DNA of 13,124 nt from the NCBI GenBank assembly GCA_005889515.1, contig VBHE01000248.1, forward strand, positions 1 through 13,124, given 5' to 3'. The position numbers and the translations under genes were made by a program. Below the pieces are notes generated by a model. The model was given only the letters and a program-made list of their open reading frames with translations. It made no database searches and was not told the DNA's origin. Origin of the DNA: Chloroflexota bacterium. Lineage in GTDB: Bacteria; Chloroflexota; Dormibacteria; Aeolococcales; Aeolococcaceae. How positions within the stretch are numbered: position 1 is the stretch's first letter; every line of letters starts with the position of its first letter. Positions 5,136 through 11,779 of the stretch are shown here, piece by piece.

Positions 5136-6319
5136 CCGACCTCGACGCCCGCCTCCGTTCGGCGGCCGCCCGGGTCGCCGAGGAGGTCGTCGAGACCCGC
5201 CGCCACCTCCACCGCCATCCCGAGCTCTCCCACGTCGAGCACCGGACCGCCGAGCTCTGCGCCCGCCGCTGCGAGGAGCTGGGCTTCACCGTCCGCGGTG
5301 GGGTGGGGGGCACCGGGGTGCTCGCCGACCTCGACAGCGGCCGCCCCGGACCGACGGTGATGGTCCGCGCCGACATCGACGCGCTGCCGATCCTCGAGCG
5401 CGGCGACGGCCGGGTCGCGCGCTCCCAGGTCGACGGTGTGATGCACGCCTGCGGCCACGACGGCCACACCGCCATCGCGCTCGGCGTCGCCGGGATCCTC
5501 CGCGACCTCGGCGACAGCTGGTCGGGACGGCTGCGGATGTGCTTCCAGCCCGCTGAGGAGGTCGCCGAGGGGGCGATGCCGATGATCGCCGACGGCACCC
5601 TCGAGGGCGTCGACCGGGTGCTCGGCCTCCACCTCTTCACCCCGCTGCGGGCGGGACGGGTGGCGGTCACCCCCGGGGTGCTCTTCGGCAGCGCCGACGA
5701 GTTCGGCCTGACCATCCGCGGCCGCGGTGGGCACGGCGGGCTTCCCCACGACGCCATCGACCCGGTGGTCGCCGCCGCCCACGTCGTGGTCGCGCTCCAG
5801 ACGATCGTGAGCCGCGAGACCTCGCCCTTCTCCCCGGCGGTGGTCACCATCGGGAAGATCACCGGGGGCAGCGCCTTCAACGTCATCGCCGAGGAGGTGC
5901 ACCTGCGCGGCACCGTGCGCGCGCTCGACGGCGAGGAGCGCGAGCGGCTGCTGCGGCGCTGCGCGGAGATCTCCCAGGGCGTGGCGGCCGGGCTCCGCTG
6001 CGAGTCGGTCTACGAGCGCGCCAGCGGCTGCCCGCCGGTGGTGAGCGACGAGGGCAGCGCCGAGCTGGTGCGACGCGCTGCGGTCGCCGCGGTGGGGGAG
6101 GAGATGGTCGACCGGGCGCACCCGGTCACCGTCGGCGACGACGTCGCCTGCTTCCTCGAGCGCGTCCCCGGCTGCTACTTCCTGGTCGGCGCCGGCGACG
6201 CCTCAGGACGGCCGGTCGCGCCCCATCACCACCCCGAGTTCGACCTCGACGAGCGCTGCCTGCCGGTCGGCGTCGAGGTGCTGAGCCGCGCCGCGCTCGC
6301 GGCGCTCGGGAGCCGGTGA
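5132..6319 (+). CDS. M20 family metallo-amidohydrolase (N-acyl-amino-acid hydrolase type)
   Basis: A 395-residue full-length M20D-type hydrolase (hippurate hydrolase, N-acyl-L-amino-acid amidohydrolase or IAA-amino-acid hydrolase group). These are cytosolic two-metal enzymes that cleave amide bonds of N-acylated amino acids. Visible motifs are RRHLHRHPELS (23-33), VRADIDALP (78-86), MHACGHDGHTA with ligands Cys107 and His109, FQPAEE with Glu142/Glu143, GLHLF with His167, and a C-terminal HHHPEFD supplying the last His (about 366). The dimerisation domain lies between about 185 and 300 (GRGGHGGLPHDAIDPV). It overlaps the upstream gene by ATGA and the downstream thioesterase gene by GTGA. The specific acyl-amino-acid substrate cannot be told from the sequence. 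Confidence 0.92.
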   Translation: MTDLDARLRSAAARVAEEVVETRRHLHRHPELSHVEHRTAELCARRCEELGFTVRGGVGGTGVLADLDSGRPGPTVMVRADIDALPILERGDGRVARSQVDGVMHACGHDGHTAIALGVAGILRDLGDSWSGRLRMCFQPAEEVAEGAMPMIADGTLEGVDRVLGLHLFTPLRAGRVAVTPGVLFGSADEFGLTIRGRGGHGGLPHDAIDPVVAAAHVVVALQTIVSRETSPFSPAVVTIGKITGGSAFNVIAEEVHLRGTVRALDGEERERLLRRCAEISQGVAAGLRCESVYERASGCPPVVSDEGSAELVRRAAVAAVGEEMVDRAHPVTVGDDVACFLERVPGCYFLVGAGDASGRPVAPHHHPEFDLDERCLPVGVEVLSRAALAALGSR

Positions 6320-6879
6320 GCGTGGACCCGTACGACCTCATCGGTCTGCGCCGCCGCGCCTTCCCCGCGGTGCGCGATCTCAGCCCGCGGCCGCCGTCGG
6401 TGTCGAGGACGGTGATCGTCATCCCCATGGAGATCAGCCACGCGAGCATCGCCGGCTTCGTCCACGGCGGCACGATCATGCGTCTCGTCGACACCGCGGG
6501 GGGCATCGCCGCGGGCCGGCACTGCGGCGGGCCGACGGTCACCGCGTCGATGGACGAGATGAGCTTCCTCGCCTCGGTGCACATCGGTGACCTCGTGACC
6601 GTCCGCGCCCAGGTCAACGACACCGGCCGCACCTCGATGGAGGTGGGGGTGCGGGTCGACGTCGAGATCCCCGGCACCGACACGGTTCACGTCTCCACCG
6701 CCCACCTCGTTTTCGTCGCCCTCGACGAGAACCGGCGGCCGGTGCCGGTGCCCCCGCTCGTCCCCGAGACCGACGAGGAGCGGCGCCGTCAGGCCGAGGC
6801 GCGGATCCGCCGCGAGCAGCGCCTGCTCCGCAAGGAGGCGCTGCGAAGGGCTCGCGCCGGGGAGACCGCCGGGAGCTGA
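6316..6879 (+). CDS. hotdog-fold acyl-CoA thioesterase
   Basis: A 187-residue protein of the acyl-CoA hydrolase (YciA/ACOT) hotdog group, which releases CoA from acyl-CoA thioesters. After a basic N-terminus, residues 33-140 give the fold: VIVIPMEISHASIAGFVHGG with His50-Gly-Gly, IMRLVDTAGGIAA with the likely catalytic Asp59, TASMDEMSFLASVHIGD, and the paired strands MEVGVRVDVEI and HVSTAHLVFVALD. The last 45 residues are a highly charged Arg/Glu helix, often seen in this group. The start is GTG inside the preceding stop (GTGA, 6316-6319), so it is third in the operon. Pairing an amidohydrolase with a thioesterase suggests acyl-chain turnover, which is inference. Confidence 0.88.
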   Translation: MSVDPYDLIGLRRRAFPAVRDLSPRPPSVSRTVIVIPMEISHASIAGFVHGGTIMRLVDTAGGIAAGRHCGGPTVTASMDEMSFLASVHIGDLVTVRAQVNDTGRTSMEVGVRVDVEIPGTDTVHVSTAHLVFVALDENRRPVPVPPLVPETDEERRRQAEARIRREQRLLRKEALRRARAGETAGS

Positions 6880-6883
6880 GCGG

Positions 6884-7858
6884 TCACCTCCCGAGGCCGT
6901 CCGCCGTCCAGCGGACGAGCACGGTGTCGTGCCCGGTCTGGAGGCCGGTCACGGGGTCGATCCGGAACCGGCCGAAGAGGGTGGCGCAGTCGAGCGCCGC
7001 GGCGACCGCCCACAGGGTCTCGCGGTCGACGCCGCCTCCGGCCCGAGCGCAGTGGACCGCGAGAGCAGCCGCAGCCGCAGCCTGCACCCCCGGGTAGTCC
7101 GGAGTTCCGCCGGTCAGCGCGGCGCAGGCGTCGAGCAGGTCCGCCTCGGTGGGTCCGAGGTCGACGGCGGCGGCGCGTCCCGGGAACCACTGCGCCACCC
7201 CGTGCACCCCCTCCGGTGCGGCGACCACGTCGCCGAACTCGCGCACTCCCGCGGCGACCGCGCAGATCATCCGGGGTGGGCGCTCCTCGCCGCGGGCCCG
7301 CGTCACCGCGGCGACATCCTCCTCGAAGGACCCCGCGCAGAGCAGGTCCCACTCCCGACCGTGCGGTTCCTCGAGGACTTCGATGCCCAGCTCCCCCGCC
7401 CTGAACCGTGCGCCCGCCCCCACCTGCCGGGCGAAGCTCCCCACACCGGTGACGATGCACAGTGGCCGCGGCGCATCGCGGTGCGCGAGCACGTGGAGGA
7501 ACGGCTCGGCGTAGCGGCTTGCCGGGGTGAGCACGGAGACGACGTGCCCGGGAGCGGCGGCCTGGACGTCGTCGCCCGCGCCGCCGTGGTTCCAGAGGAG
7601 CCCGGCGCTCTCGCCGATCACCGCCACCGCGGTGCGCGTCAGCCCCGTCGAGTAGGGGCCGAGAAGGAGATCACACCTCCCCGCCAGGGTGCGGAGCGCC
7701 GCGGGGACCCGTGCCCGGTCGCCGCCGTCATCCTCGAGCAGCACCTCGGCACCGCCGTCGAGCCGGCGCCAGGCGTCCAGCCCGACCGCGGCCTGGACGC
7801 CGAAGCGCGCGTACGGACCGGTGAGCGACAGGCACGCGCCCACTCGCAGGGATGTCAT
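6884..7858 (-). CDS. type I periplasmic-binding-fold protein (LivK-like) without signal peptide
   Basis: A 324-residue protein related to branched-chain amino-acid / amide ABC-transporter binding proteins (Peripla_BP_6 type). The start has the family hallmark VGACLSLTGPYARFG. It is followed by ALRTLAGRCDLLLGPYSTGLT, LLWNHGG, an inter-lobe stretch RPLCIVTGVGSFARQVGAGARF, and DYPGVQAAAAAALAVHCARAGG near the end. Relatives begin with a signal peptide or lipobox. Here the mature fold begins at residue 5, and an in-frame stop at 7886-7888 leaves no room for one. It is therefore probably cytosolic, perhaps a ligand sensor like AmiC. No permease or ATPase gene is near. It is divergent from the sedolisin gene and convergent with the thioesterase gene (4-nt gap). 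Confidence 0.82.
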   Translation of the reverse strand: MTSLRVGACLSLTGPYARFGVQAAVGLDAWRRLDGGAEVLLEDDGGDRARVPAALRTLAGRCDLLLGPYSTGLTRTAVAVIGESAGLLWNHGGAGDDVQAAAPGHVVSVLTPASRYAEPFLHVLAHRDAPRPLCIVTGVGSFARQVGAGARFRAGELGIEVLEEPHGREWDLLCAGSFEEDVAAVTRARGEERPPRMICAVAAGVREFGDVVAAPEGVHGVAQWFPGRAAAVDLGPTEADLLDACAALTGGTPDYPGVQAAAAAALAVHCARAGGGVDRETLWAVAAALDCATLFGRFRIDPVTGLQTGHDTVLVRWTADGLGR

Positions 7859-7884
7859 CGGCGGTTCACTCCGGCGCCGGCGGG

Positions 7885-7890
7885 ATTACA
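7885..7890 (-). promoter_or_regulatory. candidate -10 box for the binding-protein gene
   Basis: The minus strand reads TGTAAT, five of six bases of the consensus, 26 nt before the ATG at 7858. A GGAG at about 7869-7872 could serve as a distant ribosome site. The 10-bp palindrome CCGGCGCCGG at 7871-7880 lies between box and start and may be an operator or part of a leader hairpin. Confidence 0.35.
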
Positions 7891-7977
7891 CGACGGCACT
7901 GCCGCGCTCTGTGTCGGCTACGGCGATGTGCATCCGAGAACGATGGCAGGAGATCTCCGCACTCCGCGTTTCAGGGG

Positions 7978-7983
7978 TATGCT
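7978..7983 (+). promoter_or_regulatory. candidate -10 box for sedolisin gene
   Basis: TATGCT, preceded by GGGG, lies 51 nt before the GTG at 8035. The leader that follows has a weak 6-bp hairpin (7992-7997 with 8006-8011) and a GGGAGG ribosome site at 8021-8026, 8 nt from the GTG. The other half of this 176-nt divergent gap shows nothing else. Confidence 0.35.
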
Positions 7984-8020
7984 GCCATCGGCCCGCCATG
8001 CAGCCGGCGGGATCTCGACT

Positions 8021-8026
8021 GGGAGG
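8021..8026 (+). promoter_or_regulatory. ribosome binding site setting a GTG start
   Basis: GGGAGG lies 8 nt before the GTG at 8035. It decides the start of the sedolisin gene, since the same frame is open upstream from 7852 but lacks such a site and would destroy the signal peptide. Confidence 0.6.
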
Positions 8027-8034
8027 GGAAAGCC

Positions 8035-9263
8035 GTGATCGGCTGGAATCGACGCCGGACCACCGGCGTGTGCGTCTCCGCATTTCTCGTGTCCGGCCTG
8101 CTCGGCCTGACCTCGACGCTCACCGCGACCGAGGCGAGGATGCCCGCGAGCGCGGGGCTCCCCGCCTGCCCCCAGGCCCTCGCCGGCCAGGCGCGGTGCA
8201 TGGCGATCTTCCTCGCCGCACCGCCTCCGGGCGGCGGCCTTCTCGGCGGCCTGCTCGGCAGCCTTCCGCTCGGCCTGGGCGGCCTGCTCGGCGGAAGCCC
8301 GGCCCCCGCCCCTGCGCCGCAGACGCCCGGCGGCACCCCCCACGGCTACTCCGCCGCCGACCTGCGCAGCGCCTACGGGATCACCGGCACCGGCGCCGCC
8401 GGCCGCACCGTCGCGGTGGTCGACGCCATGGACGACCCCAACGCCGAGGCCGACCTCGCCGTGTACCGCGCCGCGATGGGTCTGCCCGCGTGCACCACCG
8501 CGAACGGCTGCTTCCGCAAGGTCGACGGGAGCGGTGGCACCAACTATCCGGCGCCCGACGCGGGCTGGTCGAAGGAGACCTCCCTCGACCTCGAGATGGT
8601 CTCGGCCGCCTGCTCCGACTGCCACATCCTCCTCGTCGAGGCGGCCACCCAGGACATCCCCGTCCTTGGCGCCGCCGAGAACCACGCGGCGAGCGTCCCC
8701 GGTGTGGTCGCCGTCAGCAACAGCTTCGGAGTCCCCGAGCAGTCGCAGGAGACGAGCTGGGACCAGTACTTCAACCATCCCGGCATCGTCATCACCGCCG
8801 CCGCCGGGGACTCCGGCTACGGCACTGTCTTCCCGGCGGCGTCGCCCTACGTCATCTCCGTCGGAGGCACCACGCTGACCCGTGACAGCAGCGCGCGTGG
8901 CTGGTCGGAGACGGCGTGGAACGGCACCGGCAGCGGGTGCAGCAGCTACGAGCCGAAGCCCGCGTGGCAGACCGACTCCGGCTGCGGCCGGCGCACCACC
9001 GCGGACGTCTCCGCGGTCGCCGACCCGACCACCGGCGTCGCCGTGTACGACAGCTACGGGGCGCCGGGTTGGACGCGCTCGCCGGGAACCCCGCGGCGCA
9101 GGCCGCGCCGGGCGCGTACCTGTACAGCCATGCGGCCGCCCTCCACGACGTCGTCTCCGGGTCGAACGGCCTGCTCTGCTTCGGCAACTACCTCTGCAGC
9201 GCGCGGGCCGGGTTCGACGGGCCCACCGGGCTCGGCACCCCGTCGGGGCTCGCCGCCTTCTGA
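8035..9263 (+). pseudogene. secreted S53 (sedolisin) peptidase, disrupted; catalytic Ser region missing
   Basis: The product starts with a signal peptide (residues 1 to about 33), a Gly/Leu- and Pro-rich linker, then a sedolisin domain. GYSAADLRSAYGI, GRTVAVVDAMDDPNAEADLAVYR, WSKETSLDLEMVSA with catalytic Glu181 and Asp185, VAVSNSFG, AAAGDSGYG with the oxyanion Asp259, FPAASPYVISVGGTTL, and PAWQ all fit. No classical activation pro-domain precedes it. After GVAVYDSYGAPGW (about 9061-9072) the frame goes astray. C-terminal homology resumes in another frame as ALAGNPAAQAAPGAYLY to GPTGLGTPSGLAAF, ending with TGA at 9261-9263. The GGTSAAAP segment with the catalytic Ser that belongs between these two pieces is absent. 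As written the protease is inactive; the first frame would end at 9273 with a nonsense tail. Confidence 0.85.
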
Positions 9264-9265
9264 GC

Positions 9266-9271
9266 TAGAGT
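9266..9271 (+). promoter_or_regulatory. candidate -10 box, leaderless-type promoter
   Basis: TAGAGT fits TANNNT and is 6 nt from the GTG at 9278. The box starts 3 nt after the stop of the sedolisin remnant, and no ribosome site is seen. Confidence 0.4.
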
Positions 9272-9277
9272 GATCGG

Positions 9278-9817
9278 GTGATCCACCGAGCCCACCCGGC
9301 CGACGGCGACGCCGCCGCGGTGGGCTCGGGCCCGGTCGACCAGGGCCACTTCCGGCGGATCATGGGCCACGTGCCCACCGGGGTGGCGGTGGTCACCGCG
9401 GTCCACGAGGGCGCTCCCGCCGGGCTCACGGTGGGGTCGTTCACGTCGGTGTCGCTCGATCCTCCGCTGGTCGCCTTCACCGTGATCCGCGAGGCGCGGA
9501 GCTGGCCGAGCATCGAGGGGGCGCGGGCCTTCTGCGTCAACATCCTCGCCGCCGACCAGGTCGAGCTCTGCCGCCTCTTCTCCAGCCGCGAGGCGGCGAA
9601 GTTCCGGCACCTGCGCTGGCGCCCGGCGCGAAGCGGGGCGCCGATCCTCGAGGACGTCCTCGCCTGGGTCGACTGCGACACCGAGCAGGTGCTCGAGGCG
9701 GGCGACCACCATCTCGTCATCGGCCGGGTCCGCGCTCTCGACATCGAGCGCACCGCCCCCCCGCTGGTCTTCTACCGCGGGGGGTACGGCCGGGCCGAGG
9801 CGGGCGAGCCGGGGTGA
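9278..9817 (+). CDS. flavin reductase-like FMN-binding protein
   Basis: A 179-residue protein of the flavin reductase-like domain family (HpaC/ActVB type split-barrel). These use NAD(P)H to reduce free FMN or FAD, often for a partner monooxygenase. The visible signature is FRRIMGHVPTGVAVVTAV at residues 24-41, then GLTVGSFTSVSLDPPLVAFTV, which binds the flavin, FCVNILA (86-92 region), and the C-terminal GDHHLVIGRVRALD and PLVFYRGGYG. The last is the typical end of the family. The start is GTG at 9278, right after a TAGAGT box. It overlaps the following Ntn-like gene by GTGA (9814-9817). No monooxygenase gene is nearby, so the electron acceptor is unknown. Confidence 0.9.
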   Translation: MIHRAHPADGDAAAVGSGPVDQGHFRRIMGHVPTGVAVVTAVHEGAPAGLTVGSFTSVSLDPPLVAFTVIREARSWPSIEGARAFCVNILAADQVELCRLFSSREAAKFRHLRWRPARSGAPILEDVLAWVDCDTEQVLEAGDHHLVIGRVRALDIERTAPPLVFYRGGYGRAEAGEPG

Positions 9818-10752
9818 CGGCGGCGGCTCCGGGGGAGGCCGTCATCCTCCGCGCCGCGCCCTCGGGCGTGCTCGCCGGCCACGTCGCCGCCGGCACCGGA
9901 CCGGCGCAGGTCGCCGTGCTGCGCACCGGCGGGCTGGCCCTCTTCGGCGGCTGGGCGGCCTCGCCGGCGGCCTGGTGGACCAGCCCGGCGCTCGGCGACG
10001 CGGGTCCGGCGCGGCACGACGCCGCCGGCTGTGCCACCGCCGCCGGGGTGCACCACGGCGTCAACCGCGAGGGTCTGCTCGTCGCGTGCTCGGTGGCGGG
10101 CCCGGCGGCCCGGAGCGGCCTCGCCGGGGCGGTGCTCGCCCGCGCCGGAGGGGTCGAGGAGGCGGTGGCGCTGATCTCGGCGGCGGCCTCCGGGCTCGAC
10201 GGCCCCGACCGGATCTGGCTCGCCGATCCCGGCGCGGCGGTGTTCCTCGCCGCCGGCCCCGAGGGCGTCCGCCGCCATGCCGAGCCCCTGCCCGCGGCCG
10301 CGGACCTCGGCGCCGTGCGCGCCCGGCTGCGCTCCCGGGCGCCGGCGGGCGCGGTCTCGGCGATCGCCGCGCGTCTGGATCCCGCTGGTCCCACCCTGCT
10401 CGTCTGCCTCGGACCGCCGGCGACCGGCGTCTTCGTCCGCCAGTGGCCCGGCCTTCCGCCGCCGCCGGCGCTCACCGCCGCCGACGGGCCGCCGCTGCTC
10501 GCCGGCCTCGCCGAGGCGCTGGCCGACGGGCCGGCCGCGGGCTCCGTCCCGGACCTCGCCACGGTCGAGGCGGAGGCCCTCGCCGAGGGGGAGGACGCCG
10601 AGCGCCTCGCCCGGATCATGGACGCCGCCGGTGACGACCACGGCGCCGAGGTGCGCCGCGCCCTCGCCCAGGAGCACGCCGCGAGGCTCGCGGTCGACGC
10701 GCTCGAGGCACGGCTCGCCGCCGCGGGGACCCCCGGCGGGCCCACCCTATAA
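9814..10752 (+). CDS. possible degenerate Ntn-hydrolase (secernin/C69 or C45-like) protein
   Basis: A 312-residue Ala/Gly-rich protein that I recognise only weakly. Residues 78-95 read GVHHGVNREGLLVACSVA, like the GxNExGL strand of Ntn hydrolases. Residues 104-150 read LAGAVLARAGGVEEAVALI then IWLADPGAAVFLAAG, the helix-strand pattern (LERAxTAxEAVxxI ... ADPxEAxxLE) of C69/secernin and C45 proteins. The C-terminal 60 residues form a Glu/Ala-rich helix. An N-terminal nucleophile Cys is not visible: the chain begins at a GTG inside the preceding stop and has no Cys in the first 70 residues. It may be a non-catalytic relative or may have another activity. It is translationally coupled to flavin reductase. 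The remote family call is tentative; the gene itself is well supported by the overlap and the clean frame. Confidence 0.6.
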   Translation: MTAAAPGEAVILRAAPSGVLAGHVAAGTGPAQVAVLRTGGLALFGGWAASPAAWWTSPALGDAGPARHDAAGCATAAGVHHGVNREGLLVACSVAGPAARSGLAGAVLARAGGVEEAVALISAAASGLDGPDRIWLADPGAAVFLAAGPEGVRRHAEPLPAAADLGAVRARLRSRAPAGAVSAIAARLDPAGPTLLVCLGPPATGVFVRQWPGLPPPPALTAADGPPLLAGLAEALADGPAAGSVPDLATVEAEALAEGEDAERLARIMDAAGDDHGAEVRRALAQEHAARLAVDALEARLAAAGTPGGPTL

Positions 10753-10753
10753 T
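10748..10753 (+). promoter_or_regulatory. consensus -10 box overlapping a stop codon
   Basis: A perfect TATAAT lies 20 nt before the ATG at 10774. The TAA stop of the preceding gene is inside it (10750-10752). A start near 10760 would give a leader of roughly a dozen bases. It probably drives the small zinc-ribbon gene and HemQ. Confidence 0.55.
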
Positions 10754-10773
10754 CGGCAGACCGGACGCACCGC

Positions 10774-11001
10774 ATGCTCGTGAATCCACCCCCGGACCGC
10801 TGTGACAGTTGCAAGCGGGTGGTGCGCGCCGGGTTCGGGACAGGGCTGTGCGCCGGTGACCCCGCCGCCTGGATCCCCCTCCACGGACCCGACGAGAGCA
10901 TCACCCTCGACGACGGCAGGGTCGTGTCGCGCCGTGGCCGGGGCTGGGCATGCCGGCGGTGCGGTCACACCGTCCCGCTCTCGCGCGAGCATCTGAAGTA
11001 G
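10774..11001 (+). CDS. small two-CxxC zinc-ribbon protein, function unknown
   Basis: A 75-residue protein with CDSC at residues 10-13 and CRRC at 60-63. Together these make a four-Cys zinc-ribbon site with 46 residues between the halves. Between them is a short beta-like stretch (IPLHGPDESITLDDGRVV). One further Cys is at residue 26. No named family is recognised. A perfect TATAAT box lies upstream and HemQ begins 16 nt after its stop, so the two are likely co-transcribed. That makes a link to haem or redox biology possible, but this is inference from position alone. Confidence 0.65.
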   Translation: MLVNPPPDRCDSCKRVVRAGFGTGLCAGDPAAWIPLHGPDESITLDDGRVVSRRGRGWACRRCGHTVPLSREHLK

Positions 11002-11017
11002 ACGCACACGAGGCACC

Positions 11018-11767
11018 ATGGCCATCGATCAGGCGCCCCTCACCACCCGCGACGCCCGCCCGCAGCCGGCGATCACCCGCCAGTTCGTCCGCTTCGCCTT
11101 CCACCGGGTCGATCCCGCCTGGCGCCTGCGCACCGACGCCGAGCGCGCGGTCGACCGCGAGGAGCTCGTCGACCTCCTCGTCGAGACCGGGTCCCTCCCC
11201 GGGGTGGTGCTGCGCACCTACAGCCTGGTCGGCACCCGTGGCGACGCCGACTTCATGCTCTGGCTGATCAGCGACGACCTCGACCACCACCACCGCTTCT
11301 CGGCGCGCCTCAACCGCACCCGCATCGCGGGGCACCTCACCGCCCCGTACCACTACTTCGCGATGACCAAGCGGAGCATGTACGTGGACCGGCACGAGCA
11401 CGAGGGGCAGGAGGGGCGGAGCAACCGGATGGTCATCGTGCCGGGCACCCGCCGCTACCTCTTCGTCTATCCCTTCGTGAAGACCCGCGCCTGGTACCGG
11501 CTCCCGAAGGAGGAGCGGCAGCGGCAGATGACCGAGCACATCGCCATGGGTCACCGCTTCCCGTCGGTGAAGATCAACACCACCTACTCGTTCGGGCTCG
11601 ACGACCAGGAGTTCGTCGTCGCCTTCGAGAGCGACTCGGTGTCCGACTTCCTCGACCTCGTCCACGAGATGCGCGAGAGCGAGGCGTCGACGCACACGGT
11701 GCGCGACGTGCCCTCGTTCACCTGCATCGCCATGCCCCCCGCCGAGATGGTCGCCGCGCTCGGCTGA
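11018..11767 (+). CDS. hemQ: coproheme decarboxylase HemQ (chlorite dismutase family)
   Basis: A 249-residue member of the chlorite dismutase-like family, of the actinobacterial-type HemQ (also called ChdC). It converts Fe-coproporphyrin III to haem b by two oxidative decarboxylations with peroxide, the last step of the coproporphyrin-dependent pathway, in the cytoplasm. The C-terminal half is diagnostic: LFVYPFVKTRAWYRLPKEER holds Tyr151 and Lys155, equivalent to the radical Tyr and the Lys of Staphylococcus HemQ. MTEHIAMGHRFPSV follows with proximal haem ligand His174, then TYSFGLDDQEFVVAFE and a RDVPSFTCI end. The distal Arg of true chlorite dismutases is not evident, so chlorite breakdown is unlikely. 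A weak GAGG lies 4 nt before the ATG. Other haem genes are not in this window. Confidence 0.93.
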   Translation: MAIDQAPLTTRDARPQPAITRQFVRFAFHRVDPAWRLRTDAERAVDREELVDLLVETGSLPGVVLRTYSLVGTRGDADFMLWLISDDLDHHHRFSARLNRTRIAGHLTAPYHYFAMTKRSMYVDRHEHEGQEGRSNRMVIVPGTRRYLFVYPFVKTRAWYRLPKEERQRQMTEHIAMGHRFPSVKINTTYSFGLDDQEFVVAFESDSVSDFLDLVHEMRESEASTHTVRDVPSFTCIAMPPAEMVAALG

Positions 11768-11779
11768 GAGCCGGGAGCG

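Noticed and set aside
4760..6121. Long minus-strand frame of 453 residues opposite the M20 gene
   Set aside because: It is a low-complexity antisense shadow; the plus-strand product has all M20 catalytic motifs.
6929..8038. Plus-strand frame of 369 residues opposite the binding-protein gene
   Set aside because: It is shadow sequence. The minus frame has the LivK-type VGACLSLTGPYARFG hallmark, and this frame runs into the sedolisin start.
9717..10904. Minus-strand frame of 395 residues opposite the Ntn-like gene
   Set aside because: It is Ala/Ser/Arg/Pro-rich without any domain pattern. The plus frame is coupled to flavin reductase by a GTGA overlap and has better protein-like composition.
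11018..11767. True chlorite dismutase instead of HemQ
   Set aside because: The YPFVK Tyr/Lys pair and overall sequence match coproheme decarboxylases, and the distal Arg motif of chlorite dismutases is not seen.
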